Shown one piece after another: positions 7,401 to 16,743 of a DNA stretch of 40,389 bases (positions within the stretch are counted from its first letter, which is position 1; each line of letters opens with the position of its first letter). Origin of the DNA: a virus; IMG/VR virus record IMGVR_UViG_3300004369_000044, positions 1 through 40,389 of that record. One strand, 5' to 3'. The translations under genes were made by a program, and so were the position numbers. The notes beneath the pieces are model-generated. The model made no database searches. It was not told where the DNA came from and was given only the letters and a program-made list of their open reading frames with translations.

Positions 7401-10400
7401 TTCGGGTGCATCTGGTAAGATTGTTGGAACAGTAGCAAGCGATAATGTAATTGTTCTTAAGGAAGTTGTTGGAACTTTTGATACCACGGGCACATTCTCT
7501 GCTGACATTAAAACATTTTCGGTTTTAGTAGATCAAGATAGTTCATACACCGAAGGTGCTACATTAAGTCTAACAGATGGTGTCAACACACCAATTGCTA
7601 CAGCAGAAGTATTAGAAAGCACAAATCGTCAAAACGTTGTTAAAATTAAAGTTCTTACAGGAACTTGGATTGTAGATGAGGATTACTTTATTCAGTCCAG
7701 CAATCTATTCAACACCATTGGATCTAGAATTGTAACGCTAACTTCACTCAGTGACAACTTAGAACCATTTGAAGTCAATCAGAGTGTTGCTTTGATTGAA
7801 ACTGATATCGCACATGGTCTTGGCGTTGGCGATAAAGTAACTATTGATGTCAATCCAAACGATGTAGCAAAGACAAAGACATATTATTTGAGAAAGAGAC
7901 TATATCAAGAAGCAACTCTTATTGCTCCAAAAGTCAACACCACTATTAATGATACTGGTCTTGGTAGATTCCAGATATTGAATGGTGGTGCAGATTACAC
8001 TCCTGGAACATACAATAATGTTCCTTTGACAGGAGGAACTGGATCTGGTGCAACAGCAAGCATTGTTGTTTCTGATGCTGGTGTTGTTTCTAGTGTTCAA
8101 ATTCAAACGAAAGGATCTGGATATAGAAAAGCAGATTATCTTGAGGTTGATGATGAAAGTTTGGTAAGATCAGGTGCTTCTTTAAGCACAATGCGTCTCG
8201 TTATCTATGTTGACCATGTTGGTTTTGCAGCAGGATCAACTCAGTTAATCGTTGATGATGCAACTAAGTATGCAGAAGGAGATCTTATTTCTATCGGTAA
8301 TGAGATTTTAGAGATTTCTTCAATTTCTGGTAATATTTTTACTGTATTGACCGCTAGAGAAGGAACTACAGCAGTTGATCACTATGACGGACAATCAGTA
8401 TCTTTGTATCAACCAAAATATAACTTTGATCCAAACTTCCAAATTTTTGCTGGTGCTAACTCTGGATATGTCCAATCATATGATAGAGAAACTCAAAAAA
8501 TTGTAATTGTTTATGATTACGCTACGCAGACAACAAATGCAAATGAAGTAACTCTAAGTTCCAGTTTCTTTGATAGCAGCACTCCTTCCAGACTTGTTGC
8601 TGTGAGATCTGCTGGCGCTTTGAATTATAAGTTCGAATTCTCAGAAGATAACACATCATTTACCCCAAATCCAAATATCAATATTCAAGAGTTCTACAAG
8701 TATGTTTTTGATACTTCACACTTTTCTTTGACTGGAACATACTTTGATATGTCCCCAAGCAGAAGTTTCAACCTAGAAACTGTAGAGAAAACAGCATCTA
8801 CCATTCTTCCTGGCAATGCAGGATCATTTACTGATGTTAAGTTTGGTTTTGGTGCAAGACTTGCTGGCAACACATATCAAACAAAAACTGGCACTAACTT
8901 TACCAATTTCTACTATTATGATAGAAAAGGTATTGTTCAGGCAGATGGTGCTTCGCTCAAAATTATTACAGATCCTCTACAAGGAGTAAAAACTCTCAAT
9001 TATGTTACCCCAACTCGTTTTGTTTATGATATTAATAGCGAGCCTCTTTGGGATGGTTCTGGATCCATTTCTTATACTACTACTGGTCAGTTCGCTATTG
9101 GTGAAATCAATTCATTCGCAATAACAAATCTAGGATTAAATTACAAAAAAGTTCCAGTAATTAGTGGCGTAGATCCAAATGAGAACTTTAGATCTTCTGC
9201 TACTGTTTTATTTGATATTCCCACCAGCACTATTGTTGGTATTAGAATTGATGAGAAAGGATCAAATTATGTAAATCCAAAAGTTATTATTACCAATGGT
9301 GATGGTGTTGATGCGAAGTTTAAAATTGTTGTAAGAAATGGGGAGATTTTCTCCATTACTATTGATAATCCTGGTGTTGGATATACCTTTGCTCCAGAAG
9401 TTGCTATTGTTGAAGGTGATGTTGAAGCATTTGCAGAAAGTCAAACTATTGGTATTCCTAGAAGTGTTTCTATTGTCAATAATGGAGGAGGATTCCACAA
9501 AGATAGAACAGTAGCATCAACATTTAATACCAAATCAGTTCTATCGCTTTCCAACTTTAATGGAGATTTTAGTAAAGGCGAGATTGTAGTTCAGAGAATT
9601 GGATCTACTGAAGTTGCTCGTGCTAAAGTATCTGAATGGAGATTTGGTTCTAACTTGCTAAAAGTCGAGAATGTAGAGGGAATTTTCAGAGAAAATCAAA
9701 CTGTTCAGTCTCTCAATTCTCCAGTATCTGCAACAATCAAAGCAATCTTTGTAAGCACATTTGCAGAACAGATCACTGGTTTCTATGACAATATTGGATA
9801 TTTTAAGTCAGATAGAGGAAAACTTGGAGTATCAAATCAGAAGATCTTGGATAGTTTCTTCTATCAAGACTACTCTTATGTTGTAAAATCCAAGACACCC
9901 ATTGATCAATGGCGTCAATTAATTAAGTCTACAACTCACCCTGCTGGATTTAAACTATTTGGTCAAGTTGATGTTGAAGCGACTGCACCAGTCGAGATGC
10001 CAGCAGAAACACCAAAAGCATCTCATTTTTCAATTATTCAACTTTGGGATCCTGCAAAGAATAAGATTACTGTAGAGAACACTACTAGAACTGTTACTCA
10101 GATTGTTCAAAAGGTAGAAAACCAAAGAATTCGTAAAGGATTTGGATCTGCTGCTACTAGCGAGTTCTTGTTTAATGAAATGCGTGCTTTTGAAGTATCG
10201 CTTGCTGCTCCTTTTGATGGATACTATGATGCTGATGGTAGATTACAAGGCACAACATCATTCCAGATTTTAAATGACAGCGGAGTTCCATTTAGTCCTT
10301 ATAGTGATAGAAATCTAGTAATTAGTTTAGATGGTGTCCTACAAGAACCAGGAGTTGCTTTCACTGTATCTGGTGATCGTATCATCTTTAGTCAACCACC

Positions 10401-13400
10401 ACTCGGACCATATCAGAAACAAACTGGTGAAGGACAGTCTGATATTACATATTATAATGGTGTTACTTTCTATGGAAAGTATGTTGCATTTAAAGATAAT
10501 CAGTATAATGCAAGATACTTTAAGAAAATTAGAAACATCTTCCAACGTAATGGCAGATGGTTAGATGCTGCTAATCAGGTTGAAAGAAATCGTCAGTTCA
10601 TTGTTGAAGAAACTATTGGATATGCAAAAGCAACATATCCATCTTTAGATTGGAGCACAAAGCAAGATGATTATGAGGTAAACATCGGTTCTATTCTCGA
10701 TGCGTATGAGCATGATCTTAGATTTGGCGGAAACATCAAAACTGTAGATTACACCTCCATCTTTAATACAGATAGCGATTATCTATACATCCAGAACAAC
10801 AGATTACAATCGACTGGTATCTTTAAGTATGCTGCAAGATTGGCAAAACTTGCTATTAGAAATTGGGATTACACAGATAGTGGCGTAACATACATTCAGG
10901 GTTCTAGAACCATGAATGTTACTGATACCGAGAACCTCGCTATTGGTATGTTTGTAAACTCTGGTAGAGCATTCCCAACGGGAACTTACATTGTTTCTAT
11001 CGATAGCGACACACAAGTCACTCTCAGTCACAGTGCATTAGCAAACTCTGCTGGAGGTAGTGGTGCACCTCAAGGAATCACTTTGTTAAGTGGAACAGCA
11101 ACTGGAGGATCCTTTGCTACCAGCACAGGTGCAGTTGCCCCTGGAAATACTTTCTCTGTTCCTCCTGGTGTCACTGTTACCGCGCCAGTATCCTTCTCTG
11201 GAACCGATCAGGCAACCTTCTCGTGGAGTGGTATTAATAATGGCACTTTCTACGATGCTGCTAATCTGATTGAAGCAAACAAAGCATATATTCAAGAGGA
11301 AACAATTGGATGGGCGGAAGCAACATATCCTGGTGTTGATTGGAATTCAAAAGGAACTAAGTGCCAAAGAGATCTTGGATTCTTAGTTGATGCATATGTT
11401 TATCATCTCCGTTTTGGTGGAAATGGGAAAGTTGTTGAATTTGGACAACTTTACTATGTAAAATCAAAATATCCAGAATCTGAGAACTTATTGTTTATCA
11501 ACAACGAGCTAACAGAAAGTCTTGCTGCATTTGAGTATGCAAAAGACTTAATGATCCAAGCAATGAGAAATACTCTTGGTGCTGGAACTTACACCGCTAT
11601 TGCTCCAGTTGTTGATAATAACATTTTGGTTGATAGTCAAAGTCCTTATTGTGCTGAAGTAGAAGGTGCTCTCGATACTTATAATAGTATTGTTGACACC
11701 ATTCTCTCTGAAGGTAGGGGTCTAGTCAGCAAAACAAACCAAAATCCAAATAAGGCAGGTAACTGGTCACAGACACTAACCTATTCTAATTACAATATTA
11801 TTGGTGATTCTCTACTTCTAGCACAAGAGTGCAATGATGTAATTTCTTCTGTCGATTCGTTGACTTCAAACGTTGATGATATTCTACAGCAAGAAGCAGT
11901 TACCAGAACACTCCCAGATTATATTGATGGCGAAACTAAAGAATTTGAGTTGTATTGGGAAGATGGTTCCGAAGTAATTGTTGAAGAGGATGAAGATCTA
12001 TTCTTAACAATTAATGCTGTATTACAAAGACCAAAGTATACAGAAAACTTCCCACTATTTGATGCATACTTCATTGATAGAACTGTAATTCCAAACATCA
12101 TTAAGTTTGACGTTGCTCCTATTTGGGATCAAGACTTCAGTGCAAAGAGCATTGGCGAACCGACTGCTGTTGAAAAAATTGTTGGTATTGGTGTTGGAAA
12201 CTACAAGAGACTAACTATTGATTATGATTTAGTAAATGGTGTGAGAAATGGTCCATTCTTAATTCTAGATGTTGAAGATAGCACCGTCCAGAACATAGAA
12301 TCAGAAGATAATCTTTATGTGTTCTTGGATGGTGTTCTTCAAAGAAAAGGATACTCTTATACTATTGCTGGTCCAAACATTTATTTTAATGTTCCTATTC
12401 AAAAGGAAATGAAGATTGACCTGAGATATCTCTATGGAAGAGATGTTGGTCAAGTTCTTAATATCTATGATTTTGCTCCAGATACTTATTATTCCAGAGG
12501 AAGATTACAAATTTCTGGATTAACATCTACTATTATCAATAATTTTGGAACTTATAGTTGGATGGGAGATAAGATTGGATCTCCAATTCATTTATGGCAA
12601 CAAAGAGGAGATGGAACGTATAATATTATTGGCGAAGTTTTTAATTTCTTTAATAATTCGGGAACAATCGAATTTGATGTCAAATCTCAAAATGGACACA
12701 TTGAAAATGGACTAGACTTTGTATTTGCAGTTAAAGGTCGATACGATATTCGATACACTATTAATTATAGTGATGTTACATCATCTGTATTATCATTAAA
12801 CACAGATGATGAAGGAAGAAAACTTCTGAAAGATGATAGTGCTTTGTGGAAAGGAACAGTTATTGGCAAATCTTATAGAAATCCATTTGTATATCTTGCA
12901 AATGGTGATAAAATTCGTGTAGAGGGGGAAGATAAATTTAGATCTATCAAGCAACTCCCATCAACTGTAACAAGTAAAGATGGAAGAAATGATAATCCAC
13001 TTTCAGGTGATAATTATGCAGCAGTATCTATTGAAACATACACTGGAGTAACAAGAGGAGAAGGTCTTTCTGTTGTTGCCATCATGGAAAAAGATGGTAA
13101 TGGAAATCTCACTGGAAAAATTGAAAGATTGGAATGGAACCAGCGTAGTTATGATCCACTAACACAACCTACTGCATATCAATACTACACACCACCAGTT
13201 ATTAAGTTTATTCCAAAAACTGGAAATGGTGGTGGTGCTAGAGCAAATGTTTTAGTAAGTAAAGGTCAGATAATTAGCGTCGATTTAATTGATGGTGGTT
13301 CTGAATATGATGAAGCACCATTAGTAGTTGTTTCTAGACGATACGAAATTCTCACGGAAAGAGACATTGGTGTATCACTTATTAATGTTTCTATCAGTCC

Positions 13401-14778
13401 ATATGTTGAAACTGCTGGTGTAATTATATCTTCAACTATTGATTTAATCAGTTTCCCAGAAGCTCTTTCGTTTGCATCATCTGCTGTTATTATTGATAGT
13501 CCCGCTCGTATTGACTGGGAATTAGAAGAAGAAATTGAGTTGGAAGAGAAAGTTGGAACAAACCTTTCCGCTGGTATAACTGGACCATTCCTAAGATATA
13601 CTGCTCCACTGATCACTGCAGTAGAGAAAATTGATGTATTTAAGGACGTTTCTGAATATATTTCTGTAGTTGCTACTTCACTTGCAGATATTACATCAAC
13701 TTCTGTTGTATCTGTTAATAGACAGATTACTACATCTTTCCAAAATATTATTATCAATAATTCTATTGATAATATTAACTTCTTTGAAGTTGGTGCTTAT
13801 CTACAAATTGATCTTGACGCCAGTGAAAATATTGTTTACATTGCAGATACTAGCAAATTCAAGTCTTCTGGATATTTGTTGATTGGCGACGAAGTAGTTT
13901 ACTACTATCGCAAGACTGGCGATCGTTTCCTTAAAGTACAAAGAGGAAAGCAAAATACAATTCCTCAAAATTGGGTTGCTGGAACTTTCTTACGTCAAAT
14001 CCCAGATCCTGTATCGGTAGTTTCTGGTGGTGTAGTCACTGTTCAGAGCGAAAGTGACGTTACTATGGTTACTGCATCTGCTGCAGCAGGTGGATTTGAA
14101 AGAAGAACACAAAGACAGATCTCTGCTCCAGCAGAATTCTCTATTGCTAGAAAACAAGTAGAAATTGTTGTTACTCCACCAGAAACTGGATTTATTGATA
14201 GATATGTTGAAGAGGTATTCTTCACTGATGAAGTTATTTTGAGAGATGGATCTACAGTTCAACTAGTATCCAAAGATATTACACAAAGAAATGGAAACGT
14301 AGTTGCCATCAATAACTTTACGTTTGTTGTTGGACAAATTGATTACAGAGGAGATTATGTCTTAGGAAAACTCGGACCTTCTATTGGTAACTTTGGTGAT
14401 GTATTCACTGATAGTGGATATATGAGTGTTTCTGGAATTGCAATCGGTGATATGGATATCTATTATCCTGCACTAACAATTGGAGATTTCACCGAAAGAC
14501 ATAGTTCCAGTTACATGAAATCTGGTAGATACTTTAATATGGTTCGTCCATCTATCAATAATCCAGTTACTCATAGTGCATTCACTGGAACCATACCATT
14601 TATTCTAAACGTCAACAACACCACATATTTCCCAGATAGCGGACACTTGTTCACCGCAAACGGAACTGTTATTGCTTACACAAGTAAGTCAAATACATCC
14701 TTCAATAGTTGCACAGTAGTATCTGGACCAAATACCATTACAAGCGGCGATGAAGTGATTCCTTTTGCAATTAACTAA
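4438..14778 (+). CDS. Giant baseplate protein in the gp7 position, multi-module, YHYH domain
   Basis: This 3446-residue protein lies between gp6 and gp8, where T4 encodes gp7 (1032 residues), so a wedge or peripheral baseplate role is inferred. Residues 17-37 (PQFISTEYELFSKFVQKYYE) and 195-215 (FYKAKGTTSSIKFIF) form an N-terminal domain common in large phage baseplate proteins. 'GYxxIxxExIxY' modules start near 75, 331, 1261 and 3119, with a degenerate one at 3392-3446. A YHYH-type domain occupies 762-850 (GFAYDGNPIYGPF, EYIHRNG). GSGY-type beta repeats lie near 545-680, 1180-1235, 1550-1670 and 2920-2965. Residues 1809-1845 hold YQDYSYVVKSKTPIDQWRQL and HPAGFKLFG. 'DGVLQ' beta modules start near 1959, 2521 and 2626. 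Helical modules span 2040-2143 and 2271-2420. The extra length appears to come from repeated inserted modules. Translation is probably coupled to gp6. Equivalence to gp7 is positional. Confidence 0.8.
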   Translation: MPAVKTKRISTLIESQLPQFISTEYELFSKFVQKYYEAQEVQGGTLDVINNLQKYADIDYYEKNILKQNDVLVTSITDSDTTIVVEDAQSFPEKNGYVRIDNEIIFYATRTDTELQECSRGVSGNTTLGDLYNSSNFTSTEAAAHNAGQKVYNVSNLFLYALVKNFERQYLGSFPEKYLKGEVDKRTLIKNISKFYKAKGTTSSIKFIFNTIVAQDNNNKPEVYKPKDYTYKSSNADWINVYALKCKLVSGNINDLIGKQVVQSETSEYGYASATVDNISSDGTRDGEQIFNLVLAPETVNGEFFVSTKTKLEKTLSGTATTGNRIDVFSTLGWDKKGSVLIGNETIAFEEKTATQFIIKNRQPSGAAVHASGTSVYKPVTISGSGVTLIILGVVYNLTPEDAQPYSSVGDKIQVSAPGFITADPKIVLSGTNQTRWLLSTGAAVNVPTIPSVATSLNEVPTNVTSIHEDDQYYYVTSSSFPSHKILDGSTVNEQVLDQKILRLIRKRATTSTERYQTPKADTGILLNGVRTYSYRDTDSVRFGRLEEIKVDTQGRGYVKPPFVLVDEVPNKARAVLAGQVVESVIVDTTDIFPTTPEITITSGRRAEVRAIVTGGKVTSLVIDNPGEYYSSPPIVRIRDNAGRGRFANYEAIIDGDGKITGFEKIDEGNFYNQQTVIVDIIPVGEGAAGIPLLKEWNFNRFEKLKNNLDTENGYIFKNYNNALEYGYGYVANPKALRVALNDNLNNAGTEPANKVHSPIIGFAYDGNPIYGPFAHQNPLDPQSSIVRMTSGYSIKNSRSGGPSVNTYALGSFIDDYEYIHRNGSLDENNGRFCITPEFPNGVYAYFLTIDSNQTPQFPYIVGANFYSLPVDSNYNSDINQNDIPKNAKRYNVPGISRNGEGLIATVSDVSSGTIDNIDSVRSSSNFSVNSKVYFDNQGTEGSEIEANVASVKGKSVNYLQSKETKVVKLTTIQTAFLFADDTLRQPSSGASGKIVGTVASDNVIVLKEVVGTFDTTGTFSADIKTFSVLVDQDSSYTEGATLSLTDGVNTPIATAEVLESTNRQNVVKIKVLTGTWIVDEDYFIQSSNLFNTIGSRIVTLTSLSDNLEPFEVNQSVALIETDIAHGLGVGDKVTIDVNPNDVAKTKTYYLRKRLYQEATLIAPKVNTTINDTGLGRFQILNGGADYTPGTYNNVPLTGGTGSGATASIVVSDAGVVSSVQIQTKGSGYRKADYLEVDDESLVRSGASLSTMRLVIYVDHVGFAAGSTQLIVDDATKYAEGDLISIGNEILEISSISGNIFTVLTAREGTTAVDHYDGQSVSLYQPKYNFDPNFQIFAGANSGYVQSYDRETQKIVIVYDYATQTTNANEVTLSSSFFDSSTPSRLVAVRSAGALNYKFEFSEDNTSFTPNPNINIQEFYKYVFDTSHFSLTGTYFDMSPSRSFNLETVEKTASTILPGNAGSFTDVKFGFGARLAGNTYQTKTGTNFTNFYYYDRKGIVQADGASLKIITDPLQGVKTLNYVTPTRFVYDINSEPLWDGSGSISYTTTGQFAIGEINSFAITNLGLNYKKVPVISGVDPNENFRSSATVLFDIPTSTIVGIRIDEKGSNYVNPKVIITNGDGVDAKFKIVVRNGEIFSITIDNPGVGYTFAPEVAIVEGDVEAFAESQTIGIPRSVSIVNNGGGFHKDRTVASTFNTKSVLSLSNFNGDFSKGEIVVQRIGSTEVARAKVSEWRFGSNLLKVENVEGIFRENQTVQSLNSPVSATIKAIFVSTFAEQITGFYDNIGYFKSDRGKLGVSNQKILDSFFYQDYSYVVKSKTPIDQWRQLIKSTTHPAGFKLFGQVDVEATAPVEMPAETPKASHFSIIQLWDPAKNKITVENTTRTVTQIVQKVENQRIRKGFGSAATSEFLFNEMRAFEVSLAAPFDGYYDADGRLQGTTSFQILNDSGVPFSPYSDRNLVISLDGVLQEPGVAFTVSGDRIIFSQPPLGPYQKQTGEGQSDITYYNGVTFYGKYVAFKDNQYNARYFKKIRNIFQRNGRWLDAANQVERNRQFIVEETIGYAKATYPSLDWSTKQDDYEVNIGSILDAYEHDLRFGGNIKTVDYTSIFNTDSDYLYIQNNRLQSTGIFKYAARLAKLAIRNWDYTDSGVTYIQGSRTMNVTDTENLAIGMFVNSGRAFPTGTYIVSIDSDTQVTLSHSALANSAGGSGAPQGITLLSGTATGGSFATSTGAVAPGNTFSVPPGVTVTAPVSFSGTDQATFSWSGINNGTFYDAANLIEANKAYIQEETIGWAEATYPGVDWNSKGTKCQRDLGFLVDAYVYHLRFGGNGKVVEFGQLYYVKSKYPESENLLFINNELTESLAAFEYAKDLMIQAMRNTLGAGTYTAIAPVVDNNILVDSQSPYCAEVEGALDTYNSIVDTILSEGRGLVSKTNQNPNKAGNWSQTLTYSNYNIIGDSLLLAQECNDVISSVDSLTSNVDDILQQEAVTRTLPDYIDGETKEFELYWEDGSEVIVEEDEDLFLTINAVLQRPKYTENFPLFDAYFIDRTVIPNIIKFDVAPIWDQDFSAKSIGEPTAVEKIVGIGVGNYKRLTIDYDLVNGVRNGPFLILDVEDSTVQNIESEDNLYVFLDGVLQRKGYSYTIAGPNIYFNVPIQKEMKIDLRYLYGRDVGQVLNIYDFAPDTYYSRGRLQISGLTSTIINNFGTYSWMGDKIGSPIHLWQQRGDGTYNIIGEVFNFFNNSGTIEFDVKSQNGHIENGLDFVFAVKGRYDIRYTINYSDVTSSVLSLNTDDEGRKLLKDDSALWKGTVIGKSYRNPFVYLANGDKIRVEGEDKFRSIKQLPSTVTSKDGRNDNPLSGDNYAAVSIETYTGVTRGEGLSVVAIMEKDGNGNLTGKIERLEWNQRSYDPLTQPTAYQYYTPPVIKFIPKTGNGGGARANVLVSKGQIISVDLIDGGSEYDEAPLVVVSRRYEILTERDIGVSLINVSISPYVETAGVIISSTIDLISFPEALSFASSAVIIDSPARIDWELEEEIELEEKVGTNLSAGITGPFLRYTAPLITAVEKIDVFKDVSEYISVVATSLADITSTSVVSVNRQITTSFQNIIINNSIDNINFFEVGAYLQIDLDASENIVYIADTSKFKSSGYLLIGDEVVYYYRKTGDRFLKVQRGKQNTIPQNWVAGTFLRQIPDPVSVVSGGVVTVQSESDVTMVTASAAAGGFERRTQRQISAPAEFSIARKQVEIVVTPPETGFIDRYVEEVFFTDEVILRDGSTVQLVSKDITQRNGNVVAINNFTFVVGQIDYRGDYVLGKLGPSIGNFGDVFTDSGYMSVSGIAIGDMDIYYPALTIGDFTERHSSSYMKSGRYFNMVRPSINNPVTHSAFTGTIPFILNVNNTTYFPDSGHLFTANGTVIAYTSKSNTSFNSCTVVSGPNTITSGDEVIPFAIN

Positions 14779-14785
14779 ATAACCA

Positions 14786-14799
14786 CATAAATATAAATA
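14786..14799 (+). promoter_or_regulatory. Two overlapping late promoters for gp8
   Basis: CATAAATA (14786-14793) and TATAAATA (14792-14799) overlap by two bases. The second is the exact T4 late consensus. They lie 37-51 bases before the gp8 ATG and just after the gp7-slot stop. Two overlapping cores could give strong expression or two start sites. Confidence 0.72.
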
Positions 14800-14836
14800 A
14801 CTCAGGCACAAATTACAACGTCGGACAAAGAAACCC

Positions 14837-16648
14837 ATGGCTGCTATTATTTCTGATAAGTTTCGTATTTTTAACGCGAAGCAATTCCTAGAATCCCTTA
14901 CTGAGGGCGCAACTGACACTAGTGCGGAGCGTTCACGAATGTATTTCTTCGTGGGTCGCCCACAACCATGGAGAGCATACTTAGAAATCTATTCTAAGAA
15001 CTCTACACCTTTCACGGTTGGCGATGAAGTGTATGTTGGAACATATGGTTCTACTGCTTTCCGTGCCACCATTGCTGCTGTTTATGATAGTGCCCTTCTT
15101 CTGACCGACGTTTTTGGCAGCAATGGTGTTAACTCTGCTCCTACGTTAGGATCCGATCTCAAGTGCCGCACGGGTGGTGCAGGTGGATCTGACACTGGTG
15201 CTACTGCTAAGTCTGGCGTTTATCGTTATGCAACTGAGGATATTCCACCTCTCCCACTTGATAACCAGAGAGAAAAAATTTCTTTGTATGACGAAATTAT
15301 CGCTGCAAAGCGTATTACAGATGCTTTTGCAAGAACAGTTATCCGTCGTTACAACTGGGATCTAGTTGCCAATCCCAAGTTCGATATGTGGAAACCAGAT
15401 TATGCAGATACTCCTGGTGGCGGCGGTCAGATTGGTAAGCAAGCTGCAACTGGCGCTGCTTCCATCTCTGATGCTAAGTTCTATGTAATGAACTCTCAGT
15501 ATGAATTATTCAAGTGTCTGTTTAATGGAGAAAATCCTTCAAACACAACTGGTCAAAACGCTACCGAAGAACCATTCACTGGAGCTCCTAACTACGATGC
15601 AGGAACAGGTCTCTATACAGAAACCACTGGTGCTGGTTACATCTGGAAATATATGTATACCATCCCAACTGATGATGTTCTGAAGTTCCTCTCTTCAGAC
15701 TTTATGCCAATTGTTCTTCAATCAAATACATCTCGCCAAGCAGTAGAAGCACTTGCTGTTCCTGGTGCAATCGATGCGGTTCTTGTTGAAGATGGTGGTG
15801 CAGGTCTTCCTATTTCACAAACTTTATACACTGCTATTAAAGGAGATGGCGCTGGTGGAGTTGTAGAACTAGTAACAAATGGTTCTGGCACTATTACTTC
15901 TGCAAGTATTCAGTCCCGTGGATCTGGTTACACTTATGCAAACATCCTTCTAGGAGTTGGCAACCTATTCAGTGATGCTGGTTTGACTACTATCGTTAGT
16001 GGTTACAGTGGAAATGCTGCTCTGGAAGCAGTTCTTCCTCCCCAAGGGGGTCATGGTTCAGACCACGAAACAGAACTCAATGGTAAGCGCGTAATGACAA
16101 ATATTCGCTTAACCTATGCTGAGGGTTCTGGAGACTTCCCAGTAGATAATGATTTCCGTCGCATTGGTATTATTGCAGATCCACTAAATTGGGGAACCAC
16201 CACATTTGCAACTGCAGATACTCTCTCTGGATTAAGGGCAGTTAAGATTACTGGCGCAACTGCAGACTATGCTGCAGATGAAAAAATTGTTCAGACAGTA
16301 ACTGGTGGAACTGCATATGGAACTGTTGTTTCATGGACACTGGACGACGGATCTACAACCAATGGCGTTCTCAAGTATATTCAAACTAATGACGCTCACA
16401 CGGATCAAGGTGTTGTAAGAGCATTTGAAAGTAATGCTGCCAATGCTATCACTGGAGAAAGTTCTGCAGCATCTGGAAATGTAGCTACCACATATGCTGG
16501 TGCTCTTCTAGGTTCTATTTTTGCTGCTGGTCTATCATCGCCAGAAATTGAAAACAACTCTGGCGAAGTAATTTACATCGAGAACCGTCGTCTTATCACT
16601 CGTGCTCCTGACCAGATTGAAGATATCAAACTAGTCATCGAATTCTGA
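14837..16648 (+). CDS. gp8: Baseplate wedge subunit gp8, enlarged
   Basis: This 603-residue protein is read from ATG 14837, the first start after the late promoter. Its N-terminus (AAIISDKFRIFNAKQFLESL) and residues 35-45 (MYFFVGRPQPW) have the form usual for gp8 of marine T4-like phages. Its C-terminus at about 568-603 (SPEIENNSGEVIYIENRR, then a segment ending EDIKLVIEF) is also typical. T4 gp8 is 334 residues and forms dimers on the outer wedge, bridging gp7 and gp10. The extra length here includes a GSGY-type beta repeat at about residues 305-390 (RGSGYTYANILLGVGN) and a threonine-rich segment at about 455-560. It has its own late promoters and ends at a strong terminator, so it can be expressed apart from its neighbours. 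Confidence 0.9.
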   Translation: MAAIISDKFRIFNAKQFLESLTEGATDTSAERSRMYFFVGRPQPWRAYLEIYSKNSTPFTVGDEVYVGTYGSTAFRATIAAVYDSALLLTDVFGSNGVNSAPTLGSDLKCRTGGAGGSDTGATAKSGVYRYATEDIPPLPLDNQREKISLYDEIIAAKRITDAFARTVIRRYNWDLVANPKFDMWKPDYADTPGGGGQIGKQAATGAASISDAKFYVMNSQYELFKCLFNGENPSNTTGQNATEEPFTGAPNYDAGTGLYTETTGAGYIWKYMYTIPTDDVLKFLSSDFMPIVLQSNTSRQAVEALAVPGAIDAVLVEDGGAGLPISQTLYTAIKGDGAGGVVELVTNGSGTITSASIQSRGSGYTYANILLGVGNLFSDAGLTTIVSGYSGNAALEAVLPPQGGHGSDHETELNGKRVMTNIRLTYAEGSGDFPVDNDFRRIGIIADPLNWGTTTFATADTLSGLRAVKITGATADYAADEKIVQTVTGGTAYGTVVSWTLDDGSTTNGVLKYIQTNDAHTDQGVVRAFESNAANAITGESSAASGNVATTYAGALLGSIFAAGLSSPEIENNSGEVIYIENRRLITRAPDQIEDIKLVIEF

Positions 16649-16664
16649 TTTATCAGTCATTATC

Positions 16665-16695
16665 AAATCCTCCCAGCAATGGGGGGATTTTTTTT
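16665..16695 (+). terminator. Intrinsic terminator after gp8
   Basis: AAATCCTCCC (16665-16674) pairs with GGGGGGATTT (16681-16690) across the loop AGCAAT, a 10-bp stem with one G-U pair. It runs directly into a T-tract (16688-16695). It lies 17 bases after the gp8 stop. This is the clearest intrinsic terminator in the window and separates the wedge operon from the DUF4815-like gene. Confidence 0.88.
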
Positions 16696-16701
16696 ATCTC
16701 T

Positions 16702-16709
16702 ACTAAATA
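16702..16709 (+). promoter_or_regulatory. Weak late-promoter-like motif
   Basis: ACTAAATA resembles the TAAATA half of the late core but has C where the consensus has A. It lies 34 bases before ATG 16744 and directly after the gp8 terminator, where a promoter is expected. A strong ribosome site, GGAGT, follows at 16736-16740. The degenerate core could make this a weaker or differently timed promoter. Confidence 0.4.
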
Positions 16710-16743
16710 CTAGGGACTAGATACTAGTAGTTGGCGGAGTACA

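Noticed and set aside
13266-13757. Minus-strand open frame of 163 codons
   Set aside because: Antisense to the gp7-slot gene; the low stop frequency follows from its codon use, and nothing else suggests expression.
4438-14778. Possibility that the 3446-codon frame is an artefact joining several genes
   Set aside because: The frame is uninterrupted, and module copies and composition run continuously. Internal start-like sites are not preceded by promoter or ribosome motifs that I could see. Very long structural genes are known in T4-like cyanophages.
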